From positions 1,984,001 through 2,048,000 of the forward strand of contig NZ_JBMSEB010000001.1 of assembly GCF_049446075.1 (NCBI RefSeq): 64,000 bases of DNA. Reading direction: 5' to 3'. A model generated the notes under the pieces. It searched no databases, was not told where the DNA came from, and saw nothing but the letters and a program-made list of their open reading frames with translations. This document shows, in pieces, positions 8,718-17,026 of this stretch. The translations under genes and the position numbers were made by a program. The stretch comes from Humibacter sp049446075. GTDB lineage: Bacteria; Actinomycetota; Actinomycetes; Actinomycetales; Microbacteriaceae. Every line of letters begins with the position of its first letter. The stretch's first letter is position 1.

Positions 8718-10736
8718 ATGCAGCACCATCGTCAACCATTCCTCAACGACCAGATCATCGCCCTCCGGGCACCGACACAGGTGTGGTCCGACCACGGCGG
8801 GGACGCCGGATCGGCCCCCATCCACGGGCTGTATCACGGCGATGTGCGAGTTCTCGGCGGCGTGGAGCTGACGGTGGACGGGGAGCGGCCGGAGTGGATC
8901 TCGGTGGCGCAGCCTGGGGCATCCGTTGTGACGTTCACGGGCGTTCTCAGGCACCTGGACGGCGAGGGCGCGGACCCTAGGGTGCGCATCGATCGCACGC
9001 GCGAGGTGAAGGCGGATGCCGTGCTCGAGCGGGTCGAGATCCGCTCGGCGCGCGACGTGCCCGTGCGCGCCCGGGTCGCCGTGGAGCTGCGACCCGACTT
9101 CGCCCCGATGCAAGACGTGAAGGCCGGCATCCGTTCGACACAGGAGTGGACCACCGAAGCCGACACGGCCGGCATCACGTGGACGAGCGGCCCGACGACG
9201 GCCACGATCCAGGCCGCGGATGCCTCGCTACGGCCGACGGAGGCGGGCGCGGTCGCGGAGTGGAACGTCGCGCTCGAGCCGGAGGGAACGTCAGTGCTCG
9301 AGTGGCGCATCGAATTGAATGACGCCTCGGCGGTCGTCGCGGGCGCCTCGGGCGACTCGGCGTGGCACGATGTCTCGGTCGAGGCGGGCGACACGCGCCT
9401 GTCCAGGTGGGTGAACGCCGCGCTGTCCGATCTCGACGCGCTGCGCATGACGTCGTCGCTCGCCCCTGGCGAGGAGTTCCTGGCGGCGGGAGCGCCGTGG
9501 TTCTTCACGCTGTTCGGCCGAGACTCCATCTGGGCCGCGCGCTTTCTACTTCCGCTGTCCACGGCGCCCGCCCTGTCGACGTTGCGCGTGCTGGCTGCAG
9601 CCCAGGGCACGACCACCGACGCCGAGACGGCTGAGCAGCCGGGCAAGATCATGCACGAGCTGCGCGCGGCGGAGCTCGCGCTGCCTGGCGAGGGCGTGCG
9701 GCTCGCACCCCTCTACTACGGCACGATCGACGCGACTCCCCTGTGGGTATGCCTGCTGCACGATGCGTGGCGCTGGGGCGCGCCTGAGGACGGCATCCGC
9801 ATCCTGCTGCCCAACCTCGAGGCCGCGCTCGAGTGGATGCGCCACCACGGCGACAGCGACGACGACGGCTTCCTCGAGTACGTCGACACGAGCGGTCACG
9901 GCCTGGCCAACCAGGGGTGGAAGGACTCGGGCGACTCGATCCAATGGCGCGACGGAACGCTCGCCGAGGGTCCGATCGCGCTATGCGAGGTGCAGGCATA
10001 TGCGTACGAGGCCGCGGTGCACGGCGCAGACCTTCTCGAGCACTTCGGTCGAGAAGGTGCTGACGAATGGCGCGCGTGGGCGGCAAGGCTCAAGGAGCGG
10101 TTCGCGGCGGCGTTCTGGGTGGACGACCCGCAGGGCGGCCGCTATCCGGCCGTCGCGCTGGACGCGAGCAAGCGGCGCGTCGACACGCTCACCAGCAACA
10201 TCGGTCACCTGCTCGGCACGGGCATCCTCACTGCCGACGAGGAGCGCGAGGTCGCCGATCGACTGGTCTCCGCTCGCCTGGACTCCGGTTTCGGGCTGCG
10301 CACCATGGCCACCGACTCCTCCGGGTACTGGCCGCTCAGCTACCACGGCGGCTCGGTGTGGACGCACGACACCGCCATCGCCATCACGGGCCTCGCTCGC
10401 GCCGGCATGGTGGAGCGGGCGGACGGCCTCGTCGAAGGCCTGCTTCGTGCGGCCGAGGCATTCGACTTCAGGATGCCCGAGCTGCACTCCGGCGATTCGG
10501 CTCGCCACATCAGCTCCCCACCCCCGTATCCGGCTGCCTGCCGTCCCCAGGCGTGGTCCGCGGCAGCGGCGATCGCCGTGCTCGGCACACAGCTCGGGCT
10601 GCGGCCAGACGGCGGCGACCTCGTCGCGACGCCCGGCCCTGCGACCGGCCGCATCGAGGCATCCGGGCTGCGGGTGGGCAGGCGGGAGTTCGTGGTGCGA
10701 ACCGACGGCGAGGCGGCAGAGGTCTCGCCGCGCTGA
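8718..10736 (+). CDS. Glycogen-debranching-type amylo-alpha-1,6-glucosidase family protein
   Basis: 672 residues. The N-terminal 200 residues (GLYHGDVRVLGG, then DRTREVKADAVLERVEIRS) form the beta-rich GDE_N domain. The rest is an (alpha/alpha)6 barrel with FFTLFGRDSIWAARFLLPL (about 255), NQGWKDSGDSIQWRDG (about 400) and GSVWTHDTAIAI (about 550), motifs shared by bacterial debranching-enzyme and amylo-glucosidase relatives. There is no signal peptide, so it should hydrolyse the imported oligosaccharide in the cytoplasm. ATG at 8718 has GAAGGGAAG upstream; GTG at 8700, overlapping the permease stop, is an alternative. It ends the LacI-regulated operon. Confidence 0.82.
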   Translation: MQHHRQPFLNDQIIALRAPTQVWSDHGGDAGSAPIHGLYHGDVRVLGGVELTVDGERPEWISVAQPGASVVTFTGVLRHLDGEGADPRVRIDRTREVKADAVLERVEIRSARDVPVRARVAVELRPDFAPMQDVKAGIRSTQEWTTEADTAGITWTSGPTTATIQAADASLRPTEAGAVAEWNVALEPEGTSVLEWRIELNDASAVVAGASGDSAWHDVSVEAGDTRLSRWVNAALSDLDALRMTSSLAPGEEFLAAGAPWFFTLFGRDSIWAARFLLPLSTAPALSTLRVLAAAQGTTTDAETAEQPGKIMHELRAAELALPGEGVRLAPLYYGTIDATPLWVCLLHDAWRWGAPEDGIRILLPNLEAALEWMRHHGDSDDDGFLEYVDTSGHGLANQGWKDSGDSIQWRDGTLAEGPIALCEVQAYAYEAAVHGADLLEHFGREGADEWRAWAARLKERFAAAFWVDDPQGGRYPAVALDASKRRVDTLTSNIGHLLGTGILTADEEREVADRLVSARLDSGFGLRTMATDSSGYWPLSYHGGSVWTHDTAIAITGLARAGMVERADGLVEGLLRAAEAFDFRMPELHSGDSARHISSPPPYPAACRPQAWSAAAAIAVLGTQLGLRPDGGDLVATPGPATGRIEASGLRVGRREFVVRTDGEAAEVSPR

Positions 10737-10753
10737 CGCGCGCGGCGGTACGG

Positions 10754-11842
10754 CTACAGCAGCGCCATGATCTGACGCGCGATGACGCGTCCGGAGCGGT
10801 TGGCGCCCAGCGTCGAGGCGTATGGCCCGTATCCGGCGAGAAACACGCGCGGGTCGGTCCACACCTGGCCGGACTCTACCGAGACGCCGCCTTGCTTCTC
10901 GCGGAGCTTGAGCGGGGCCAGGTGGCGCAGCTCCGGGCGGAAGCCGGTGGCCCAGATGATGACGTCCGCTGACGTGAACGAGCCGTCGCGCCACCTGACG
11001 CCCTCCGGCTCGACCCGCTCGAACATGGGGCGCTCCTTGAGGAGCCCGCGGGAGATGCCCGCCGCGACCCTGCGCGTGAGCGGAACGCCCGTCGAGCTCA
11101 CGACGCTCGGCAGCATCCGTCCGGCTCGGGCGGCGGCATCCGCGTCGCGCACCACTGCGACGCCGCCTTCGATCGTGCGAACGTGGTCGGTGCTGAAGTC
11201 GACGGGGCGGCGGGATGCCCACGAGATCGATGCCGCGACATCCTCCAGTTCGAGGAGAAAGCCGACCGCGCTCGTGCCTCCGCCGACAACGACGACGCTC
11301 TGTTCGCGGAACTCCTCAGCCGACACGTACCCGTTCGTGTGCACATGCCGTCCGCGGAATGTACCGGCGCCCGGGTAGTACGGGACGAAGGGCGAGCCCC
11401 AGGTTCCCGTGGCGTTCACGAGCACGTGTGTGGCGATCTCGCCCTCGCTGTGCTGCACGACGAGGTCGGCGCCCCGGTTCACGACGGACGTGACACCGAC
11501 GGGTCGATGCACGTTCAGGCCGAAGTGGTCCTCATACCGTCTGTAGTACCCGGCCACGATGTCTTTGGCCGGCAGCGTGCGGTCGGCGGTCTCGAAGCTG
11601 ATGCCGAGTTCGGTCATGCCCGGCAGGTCGTTGACCTTGTGCGCGGTGCCGAGCCGAAGGGCATCCCAGCGGAACTGCCAAGCACCGCCCGTGCCAGGAC
11701 CTCGGTCGACGACCACGAAATCCACGTCGGGCTCGAGCTGGAATCGCCGCAGATAGTAGGCGACCGCGAGGCCCGCCTGGCCGGCCCCGACCACGGTCAC
11801 CTGGGTGCGAGCGGGGACTGGAGACACGGTATATACCATCAT
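10754..11842 (-). CDS. Flavin-containing monooxygenase-like oxidoreductase (CzcO type)
   Basis: About 362 residues. The FAD-binding Rossmann motif VTVVGAGQAGLAVAYYL is at about residues 15-31; VVVVGGGTSAVGFLLELED near 165 is the NAD(P)H-binding GxGxxA-like motif; the C-terminal ATGFRPELRHL motif near 305 is typical of these enzymes. Members oxidise soft nucleophiles or thiols, or act as putative Trk-linked flavoproteins; the substrate is unknown. Candidate starts are ATG at 11842 or 11839 and GTG at 11827; upstream in-frame codons belong to the spacer shared with divergent DUF3073. It converges with the debranching gene. Confidence 0.78.
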   Translation of the reverse strand: MMVYTVSPVPARTQVTVVGAGQAGLAVAYYLRRFQLEPDVDFVVVDRGPGTGGAWQFRWDALRLGTAHKVNDLPGMTELGISFETADRTLPAKDIVAGYYRRYEDHFGLNVHRPVGVTSVVNRGADLVVQHSEGEIATHVLVNATGTWGSPFVPYYPGAGTFRGRHVHTNGYVSAEEFREQSVVVVGGGTSAVGFLLELEDVAASISWASRRPVDFSTDHVRTIEGGVAVVRDADAAARAGRMLPSVVSSTGVPLTRRVAAGISRGLLKERPMFERVEPEGVRWRDGSFTSADVIIWATGFRPELRHLAPLKLREKQGGVSVESGQVWTDPRVFLAGYGPYASTLGANRSGRVIARQIMALL

Positions 11843-11883
11843 GCGGCACTGGGAACGTGGACCCCGGTTGATCAGGGGCCGCA

Positions 11884-11892
11884 TGCTAAACT
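11884..11892 (+). promoter_or_regulatory. Candidate extended -10 promoter of the DUF3073 gene
   Basis: TGCTAAACT has the TGn extension and a TAAACT -10, about 80 bp before the DUF3073 start. TTGATC lies 13 bp upstream, too close for a normal -35, but an extended -10 tolerates this. The gene has a strong ribosome site (GAGGGGG). Confidence 0.35.
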
Positions 11893-11972
11893 TGCCGCTA
11901 GTTTTCGTTTCCCGTCCAAAGTCCCGCGCGCGCTTGAATCGCCCCGGGCCTGTCATCGTGAGGGGGTCTCGC

Positions 11973-12176
11973 ATGGGGCGCGGCCGTCAGAAGGCAAAGC
12001 ACACCAAGATCGCTCGGGAGTTGAAGTCGTACAGCCCCACGGTCGACTACAACCAGCTCGAGCGCGAGCTCACCGGTCACTCGCACGAGGACGACCCGTA
12101 CGCGGCATGGGCTGACTACGAGGCAGAAGCCCCGCGCGACGACGACTTCGAGCACCAGGAGCGCTCGGCCGGCTGA
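11973..12176 (+). CDS. DUF3073 family small protein
   Basis: 67 residues starting MGRGRQKAKHTKIARELKSY, the fixed start of DUF3073 proteins found throughout actinobacteria. The N-terminal half is basic (Lys/Arg) and the C-terminal half acidic (EDDPYAAWADYEAEAPRDDD). Function is unknown. In other actinobacteria, such as Mycobacterium (Rv0808-Rv0810c), the gene sits beside purF-purM; here it is about 10 kb from purM and keeps the convergent orientation. GAGGGGG precedes the ATG and an intrinsic terminator follows. Confidence 0.92.
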   Translation: MGRGRQKAKHTKIARELKSYSPTVDYNQLERELTGHSHEDDPYAAWADYEAEAPRDDDFEHQERSAG

Positions 12177-12195
12177 GTCGTGGGCGGCAAACGCG

Positions 12196-12224
12196 ACGCG
12201 CATCCCGAACGGGGTGCGCGTTTT
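12196..12224 (+). terminator. Intrinsic terminator after DUF3073
   Basis: An 11-bp stem (12196-12206 with 12211-12221, one T.G pair) with loop GAAC, followed by TTTTGCGTT. It begins 20 bp after the DUF3073 stop. This is the clearest Rho-independent terminator in the window. Confidence 0.75.
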
Positions 12225-12246
12225 GCGTTGTCGGCGGCCCTGACGA

Positions 12247-12350
12247 CCGCCGGCCGGGTAGCACGCGAAGCCCGCACCGCCGGTTGGGTAGCACGCGAAG
12301 CCCCGCACCGCCGGTTGAGTAGCACGCGAAGCGCACGTATCGAAACCCGC
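12247..12350. repeat. Three tandem copies of a 30-bp repeat ending in GTATCGAAACC
   Basis: The unit CGCCGGTTGRGTAGCACGCG plus a GAAGCCCGCAC-like tail occurs three times with a period of about 30 bp; the last copy ends GCACGTATCGAAACC. The same words (GGTTGA..TAGCA..GAAG..GTATCGAAACC) occur at 47669-47731 and, inverted, at 15116-15191. It is an intergenic repeat family between convergent genes. Confidence 0.8.
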
Positions 12351-12361
12351 CCAGCTCCGGC

Positions 12362-13216
12362 TCAACCGGCCGTGACATCCCCAGCTGTCGCGAACGTCTG
12401 CAATCCCGTCACCCGCAAGAGGTCGAGCCGCGCCTCGTCCGCGCTGCCCGGCGTGACGGTGTAGACGACGATCCGCAGGTCACTTCCCGGTGCCGCCAGC
12501 ACATCGCAGTCCACCGTGATCGGGCCGGCAGCGGTGGGGGTGATCGTCTTTCGGCTCGACCTGTGCTCCGCGACCCGCGCCTGACTCCACCGGCGTTCGA
12601 ATTCCGCAGACTCGGCGCGCAGCCGCGAGACCAGGTGCACGAGGCTGTCGTCGTGTGGGTACCGGCCGAGCGCCGATCGAAGGTCAGCGGCGAGATCGCT
12701 CGCGAATTCCTCCTCGTGCTCGTCGTCGTACTCGATGCCCTCGTGTCCCCGGGTGAAGTACCGCCAGACGAGATTGCGGTCCATGCCCACAAAGCGGGAT
12801 GGGTCGCCCGTCACGGCCGCCCAGAGCGGATTCCACAGCAGGATGTCGTGGGTCGCCGTGAAGACGGCCATCGGCACGTCGCTCAGTCGGTCCACGATGC
12901 GCTGCACGCCCGGGCCGATGTGCCGCGGAACCAGGCCGCGGTCCGGCGGCGCGGCTCCTGCGACCCGGTAAAGGTGGTCGCGCTCGCTGTCGGACAGCCT
13001 CAGCGCCACGGCAAGTGCCGCGAGCAGTTGCGGAGACGGATTCGTCGCGCGCCCCTGCTCCAGGCGAACGATGTAGTCGACGCTCACACCGGCCAGGGCT
13101 GCAAGCTCCTCACGTCTGAGCCCCTTCGCACGTCGCCGCCCGCCCACGGGCATCCCGACGTCGGCCGGGCCCAGCCGAGCGCGCCAGGATCTCAGCACGC
13201 TGGCGAATTCGCTCAT
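12362..13216 (-). CDS. XRE-type helix-turn-helix regulator with MmyB-like ligand-binding domain
   Basis: 284 residues. The N-terminal helix-turn-helix reads RREELAALAGVSVDYIVRLEQGRATNPS (residues 38-65 in part). The C-terminal PAS-like MmyB domain is marked by ILLWNPLWAAVTGDPS and NLVWRYF. Members of this family bind small hydrophobic ligands and often sit divergently beside short-chain dehydrogenases, as here (the SDR start is 102 bp away). It probably controls the SDR gene; CCACGCGATCGTGG at 13241-13254, in the shared spacer, is a possible site. Confidence 0.87.
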   Translation of the reverse strand: MSEFASVLRSWRARLGPADVGMPVGGRRRAKGLRREELAALAGVSVDYIVRLEQGRATNPSPQLLAALAVALRLSDSERDHLYRVAGAAPPDRGLVPRHIGPGVQRIVDRLSDVPMAVFTATHDILLWNPLWAAVTGDPSRFVGMDRNLVWRYFTRGHEGIEYDDEHEEEFASDLAADLRSALGRYPHDDSLVHLVSRLRAESAEFERRWSQARVAEHRSSRKTITPTAAGPITVDCDVLAAPGSDLRIVVYTVTPGSADEARLDLLRVTGLQTFATAGDVTAG

Positions 13217-13318
13217 GAAGACAATCCTGCTGCGTCGTCGCCACGCGATCGTGGTACTGGCGGTCCCACCGTTCGAGCATGCCTGGGTGATTGCGCGCCC
13301 CGGTCGCAACCTGAACTC

Positions 13319-13999
13319 ATGACAACGACACTCATCACCGGGGCCAACAAGGGTCTCGGTCTCGAAACCGCCCGCCGCCTCATCGACGCGGGCCACATCG
13401 TCTTCGCCGGAATGCGCGACACGGCAAGCGGTGACGCCGCACGCGCTCTCGGAGCCCAACCCGTGCAGCTCGACGTCACCGACCAGGCGAGCATCGATGC
13501 GGCGATCGGAAGCCTGCCCGAGCTCGATGTGCTAATCAATAACGCAGGCATCCTCGGTAGCAGCCTGGGTATCGACGATCTCGATCCCGCCGCGATGCTC
13601 AGCGTGCTCGACACGAACCTGATCGGTCTCGTGCGCGTCACCCAGGCGGCTCTGCCGCTCCTGCGGCAGTCCGGCAATCCGGTCATCGTCAACGTCGCGT
13701 CCGGTGTCGGCTGGCCGCGTTTTCTCGTAGCGGAGGATCACGACGAGTTCGCCGTTCGAGGCATCCCGTACGCCGCGTCCAAGGCGGCGGTCATCGCCCT
13801 CACCGTGCAGTACGCGAAGGACCTGCCCGAATTCTGCATCAATGCCAGCGATCCCGGATACACCGCGACCGACCTGAACGGCCACAGGGGCCACCAGAGC
13901 GTCACCGAGGGAACCGACGCCACCGTGGCCCTTGCCCTGCTGTCGGCCGACGGGCCGACGGGCGAGTTCCACGACCGGCACGGACGCATCGAGTACTGA
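13319..13999 (+). CDS. Short-chain dehydrogenase/reductase (SDR)
   Basis: 226 residues, a normal classical SDR length. The cofactor motif TGANKGLGLE (TGxxxGxG) is at 8-17, NNAG at about 75, the catalytic Ser in NVASGVG and the YxxxK pair in YAASKAA (about 160). The Asp in QLDVTDQ and the following context suggest NADP(H). The substrate is unknown. It is divergent from the MmyB-type regulator, its likely controller. Confidence 0.88.
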   Translation: MTTTLITGANKGLGLETARRLIDAGHIVFAGMRDTASGDAARALGAQPVQLDVTDQASIDAAIGSLPELDVLINNAGILGSSLGIDDLDPAAMLSVLDTNLIGLVRVTQAALPLLRQSGNPVIVNVASGVGWPRFLVAEDHDEFAVRGIPYAASKAAVIALTVQYAKDLPEFCINASDPGYTATDLNGHRGHQSVTEGTDATVALALLSADGPTGEFHDRHGRIEY

Positions 14000-14020
14000 G
14001 CGGGGTGGGGCCGGCGCTAC

Positions 14021-14671
14021 TCAACTCGCGGCAGCCAGCCTGGCGATCTCCTGCCCGGATCGCACCGCATCCGTCTCGGCGTTCTGCTTGAGTTCGGCCG
14101 CCACGTCGGTGAAAGCATCGAGGGCCGGATTCACGCCGACCAGGGTGAACGGGCGCTGCACGACACGCAGGTCAAGACCCCAGACGTCTTCGAGCACGCG
14201 GCGCAGCCACCCTGTGGAGTGGTCCCACCCCTCCTTCGGCGAGCCGGGCACGTAATTCCCACCGAGAACTGTGACCAGGGTCGCGGGCTTGCCGTTGAGC
14301 GCCGTGCCCTGAGGATCGATGCGAGGATCCGTGTACGCAAGATCGAACCAGGTCTTGAAGTGCTGGGAGACCCCGTAGTTGTACAGGGGAACTGCGAACA
14401 CGAGCGCATCAGCGGTGATCACCTCGTCGGCGATCTCGGTGGCAAGGGCGCGGGCAGCGCGCTGGCGGTCCGTTCGCTCGGCCTCCTCGACGAAGCCCGA
14501 GGTCACGACGTCAGCCCACGCGGTGGCCGGAACCGGCTCGACGGCGAGGTCACGTCGTACGACGTGCGAGTCGGGGTGGGTCGAGAGCCACTCGGCCTCG
14601 ACGAGGTCGGCCAATGACCGGCTCGCCGACGTCGCTGGCAGGATGCTGGCATCAAGACGGAACAGCTGCAT
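14021..14671 (-). CDS. FMN-dependent NADH-azoreductase / quinone reductase (AzoR-like)
   Basis: 216 residues with a flavodoxin-like fold. FRLDASILPATSASRSL is the FMN phosphate loop; ADALVFAVPLYNYGVSQHFKTW (about 88-110) is the family hallmark, and TVLGGNYVPGS follows. It transfers two electrons from NAD(P)H to quinones, azo dyes or other electrophiles. It is divergent from an HxlR regulator 81 bp away, the standard arrangement for electrophile-inducible reductases. Confidence 0.88.
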   Translation of the reverse strand: MQLFRLDASILPATSASRSLADLVEAEWLSTHPDSHVVRRDLAVEPVPATAWADVVTSGFVEEAERTDRQRAARALATEIADEVITADALVFAVPLYNYGVSQHFKTWFDLAYTDPRIDPQGTALNGKPATLVTVLGGNYVPGSPKEGWDHSTGWLRRVLEDVWGLDLRVVQRPFTLVGVNPALDAFTDVAAELKQNAETDAVRSGQEIARLAAAS

Positions 14672-14696
14672 GATTTCTCCATTTCGTGATTAACGA

Positions 14697-14718
14697 GTAA
14701 CTCTTAAAAAGAGAGTAC
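14697..14718. promoter_or_regulatory. Palindromic candidate HxlR operator
   Basis: An imperfect AT-rich palindrome running from GTAACTCTT to AAGAGAGTAC around AAA, in an otherwise GC-rich region. It lies between the divergent azoreductase and HxlR starts, so one site could control both. Confidence 0.5.
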
Positions 14719-14752
14719 CTCCGGAGAACCTAGCACTTGTTACGATGGACGC

Positions 14753-15094
14753 ATGGCATCGATCGAGGAGGAGCACGGCACCTGCGACGCGGCCGTGACC
14801 CTCGCGTTCTCGGTGCTGGGCAAGCGCTGGAACGGCATGATCGTGTCGGCCCTCGGCAACGGCGCCAGCACCTTCGGCGGCCTGCGGGTCGCGGTGCCCG
14901 GCATCAGCGACGCCGTGCTCTCCGACCGTCTCGCCGAGCTCGCCGACGCCGGGCTCGTCACTCGTGCCGTGTCACCGGGGCCGCCCGTCGCGGTGTCGTA
15001 CACCCTGACCGACAGCGGCGAAAGGCTCCTGCCGATCCTCGACCAGCTCGGGCGCTGGGCGGCCGGCAACCTTTCGGCGAACGTGCAAGCCTGA
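14753..15094 (+). CDS. HxlR/MarR-like winged-helix regulator
   Basis: 113 residues, typical HxlR length. The fold is recognisable from TLAFSVLGKRWNGMIVSAL, ISDAVLSDRLAELADAGLVTR (recognition helix and wing start) and VSYTLTDSGERLLPIL. Cys11 near the N-terminus (HGTCDAA) is where redox- or electrophile-sensing members carry their reactive cysteine. It probably represses the divergent azoreductase. Confidence 0.88.
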   Translation: MASIEEEHGTCDAAVTLAFSVLGKRWNGMIVSALGNGASTFGGLRVAVPGISDAVLSDRLAELADAGLVTRAVSPGPPVAVSYTLTDSGERLLPILDQLGRWAAGNLSANVQA

Positions 15095-15115
15095 CCGAAC
15101 CCCCTAGCGGTACGC

Positions 15116-15191
15116 GGTTTCGATACGCGCCTTCGGCGCTACCCAACCCGCGGTAGGGCGGTTCCTTCGGCGCTACTATCCCGCGGTGGGC
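15116..15191. repeat. Inverted copy of the GTATCGAAACC intergenic repeat family
   Basis: GGTTTCGATACGCGCCTTCG and CGCTACCCAACCCGCGG are the reverse complement of the words seen at 12309-12350 and 47692-47731. A second, degenerate unit (CCTTCGGCGCTACTATCCCG) follows. It fills the gap between convergent hxlR-like and response-regulator genes. Confidence 0.7.
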
Positions 15192-15194
15192 GCC

Positions 15195-15809
15195 CTACAG
15201 CCAGCCGTTGGCGGATGCCTGCGCGGCGGCATCCGCTCGGTTACGGGCTCCGGTCTTGCCGATGGCCGCGGACAAGTGGTTGCGCACCGTGCCCTGCGAG
15301 AGGTGCAGTTCCCTTGCGATCTCGTTGACGGTGCCGCCTCGTGCTGCCACCCGCAGCACCTCGGTCTCACGCTGGGTGAGCGGCGAGACACCGGATGCCA
15401 GCGATTCGGCCGCGAGCGCGGGATCCACGACGCGCAGCCCCTGCGCGACTCGGCGAACGGCATCGGCAAGCTGCGCAGCAGGCGTGTCCTTCACCACGAA
15501 ACCGCTCGCTCCGGCCTGCATGGCGCGGCGCAGGTATCCGGGCCGGCCGAACGTCGTGACGATGAGCGAGCGGCACTGCGGCAGGCTGTTGTGGAGCAGT
15601 TCGGCCGCAGCGAGACCGTCGAGACCCGGCATCTCGACGTCGAGCAGGGCTACCTGCGCGTTCGAGTCGCGTGCAGCGTCGAGCACCTCGTCGCCGCGTC
15701 CCACCTGGGCGACCACCGTGAGGTCGGGCTCGAGTTCGAGCAGTGCGGCGAGCGCACCGCGTACGAGCGCCTGGTCGTCGGCGAGCAGCAGCCGGATCGG
15801 ATCGCTCAC
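15195..15809 (-). CDS. NarL/LuxR-family response regulator
   Basis: 204 residues: receiver domain with acidic pocket ADD (about 10), phospho-acceptor Asp in ALLDVEMPG (about 56) and Lys in VVKDTPAAQL. The C-terminal LuxR helix-turn-helix reads LTQRETEVLRVAARGGTVNEIA, then HLSQGTVRNHLS. Its ATG overlaps the kinase stop by ATGA. It is the last gene of an exporter-plus-two-component operon and likely regulates that exporter. Confidence 0.9.
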   Translation of the reverse strand: MSDPIRLLLADDQALVRGALAALLELEPDLTVVAQVGRGDEVLDAARDSNAQVALLDVEMPGLDGLAAAELLHNSLPQCRSLIVTTFGRPGYLRRAMQAGASGFVVKDTPAAQLADAVRRVAQGLRVVDPALAAESLASGVSPLTQRETEVLRVAARGGTVNEIARELHLSQGTVRNHLSAAIGKTGARNRADAAAQASANGWL

Positions 15810-17026
15810 GACACTCCTCGCACTGGAACCCGAACGATCACGTGCGTGCCGCCGTCTTCGCCCGGCTCGATCCGAACGGCTCCGCCCACCTTCGCCACGC
15901 GCTCGCGCAGGCCGACAAGGCCGTGCCCGTCTGCTGATTCGCTCGCCGGTCCGGAGGAGCGAGCTGCGATGGCCGAGCCGGGCATCCCTAGGCCGTCGTC
16001 GCCGATGATGATGGCCCGCTTCTCGAGCGCCACCCAGCAGTTCTTCGCTCGCGCGTGCCGCACCACGTTCGTGACGGCTTCGCGTAGCACCCAGGCGAAC
16101 GTCTCGCGCAGCTCGGGCGCGACGACGTCGGCGGATGCCGGCAGGTGCGGCACCACGTCGGCCGCGACGAGCGCGGCGTTGGCCGCCGACAGCTCGGTCT
16201 CGAGCGTCATCGCGCGGTACCCGGCGACGGATGCCCGCACATCGGCGAGCGCGGCGCGCGCCAGCCGCTCGATGTCGGCGAGCTCCGCCTCTGCGCGTTC
16301 CGGATCGCGCGCGACGAGCTTGCGGGCGAGCTCGCTCTTCACCGTGACCACCGTGAGCGAGTGCCCGAGTACGTCGTGCATATCTCGTGCGAAACGCTCG
16401 CGCTCGTCAACGACCGCGAGTCTCGCGATCTCGCCCTGGGCATCCCGCAGCCGCCTGATCGCCTTGATCTGCTCTCCGAAGGTCAGCATCATCACCGAGA
16501 TGGATGCCGTGAGGGCCATCGCGTACCAGTAGTCGGCGAACGAGTCGGTCGCGCTGACCACCACGAGTTGCGCCAGCAGCACGACCGCGATGGTGACGAC
16601 CGTGAAGGTCGCCGGCAGCCAGCTCATCGCCGCCATGATCGGCACGTAGAGCCACAGCCACACCGTGTTCACACCGATCAGCGGGATCGCAAGGCACGTG
16701 TAAGCGAGGAAGGCCGTGTAGGCCACGGCGGCAATCTGCCACGGCCTGCCCCACAGGAGCGGCGGTAGCACGACGTACACCACGCCGAGTACGACGACGT
16801 GGATCGTGAGGAGCGTTGCCGACACCGGATTCGCGCCGCTCACCCACGTGAGGATGATCGGGATCGCGAGGTAGGCGAGGCCCCACAGCGATCCGAAGTA
16901 CCACCTGCGCGCGCCGGGTGAGCGCAAGCGCAGCGCGACGGCCTCCCGCAGCACGGCGAACGGATGCCTGCTGCCGGGCATCCGTTCGCTCTGCGTCACG
17001 TCCATCAGCGTAGGTGCGGCCGTCAC
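15806..17026 (-). CDS. Sensor histidine kinase (HisKA_3, DesK/LiaS type)
   Basis: About 406 residues. Five or six membrane helices (about 40-190) are followed by the phospho-accepting His in RFARDMHDVLGHSLT (about 220). The ATPase domain has an N-box (REAVTNVVRHA), a G1 box (GDDGLGMPG) and a G2 box (DGHGLVGLRERV). The GTG start overlaps the upstream permease stop (GTGA). It has almost no external sensor domain, like kinases that sense through their membrane part or partner transporter, fitting the adjacent ABC exporter. Confidence 0.9.
   Translation of the reverse strand: MTAAPTLMDVTQSERMPGSRHPFAVLREAVALRLRSPGARRWYFGSLWGLAYLAIPIILTWVSGANPVSATLLTIHVVVLGVVYVVLPPLLWGRPWQIAAVAYTAFLAYTCLAIPLIGVNTVWLWLYVPIMAAMSWLPATFTVVTIAVVLLAQLVVVSATDSFADYWYAMALTASISVMMLTFGEQIKAIRRLRDAQGEIARLAVVDERERFARDMHDVLGHSLTVVTVKSELARKLVARDPERAEAELADIERLARAALADVRASVAGYRAMTLETELSAANAALVAADVVPHLPASADVVAPELRETFAWVLREAVTNVVRHARAKNCWVALEKRAIIIGDDGLGMPGSAIAARSSGPASESADGHGLVGLRERVAKVGGAVRIEPGEDGGTHVIVRVPVRGVS

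Noticed and set aside
12247..12350. CRISPR array
   Set aside because: Three units of about 30 bp are directly adjacent with no unique spacers, and no cas genes are present.
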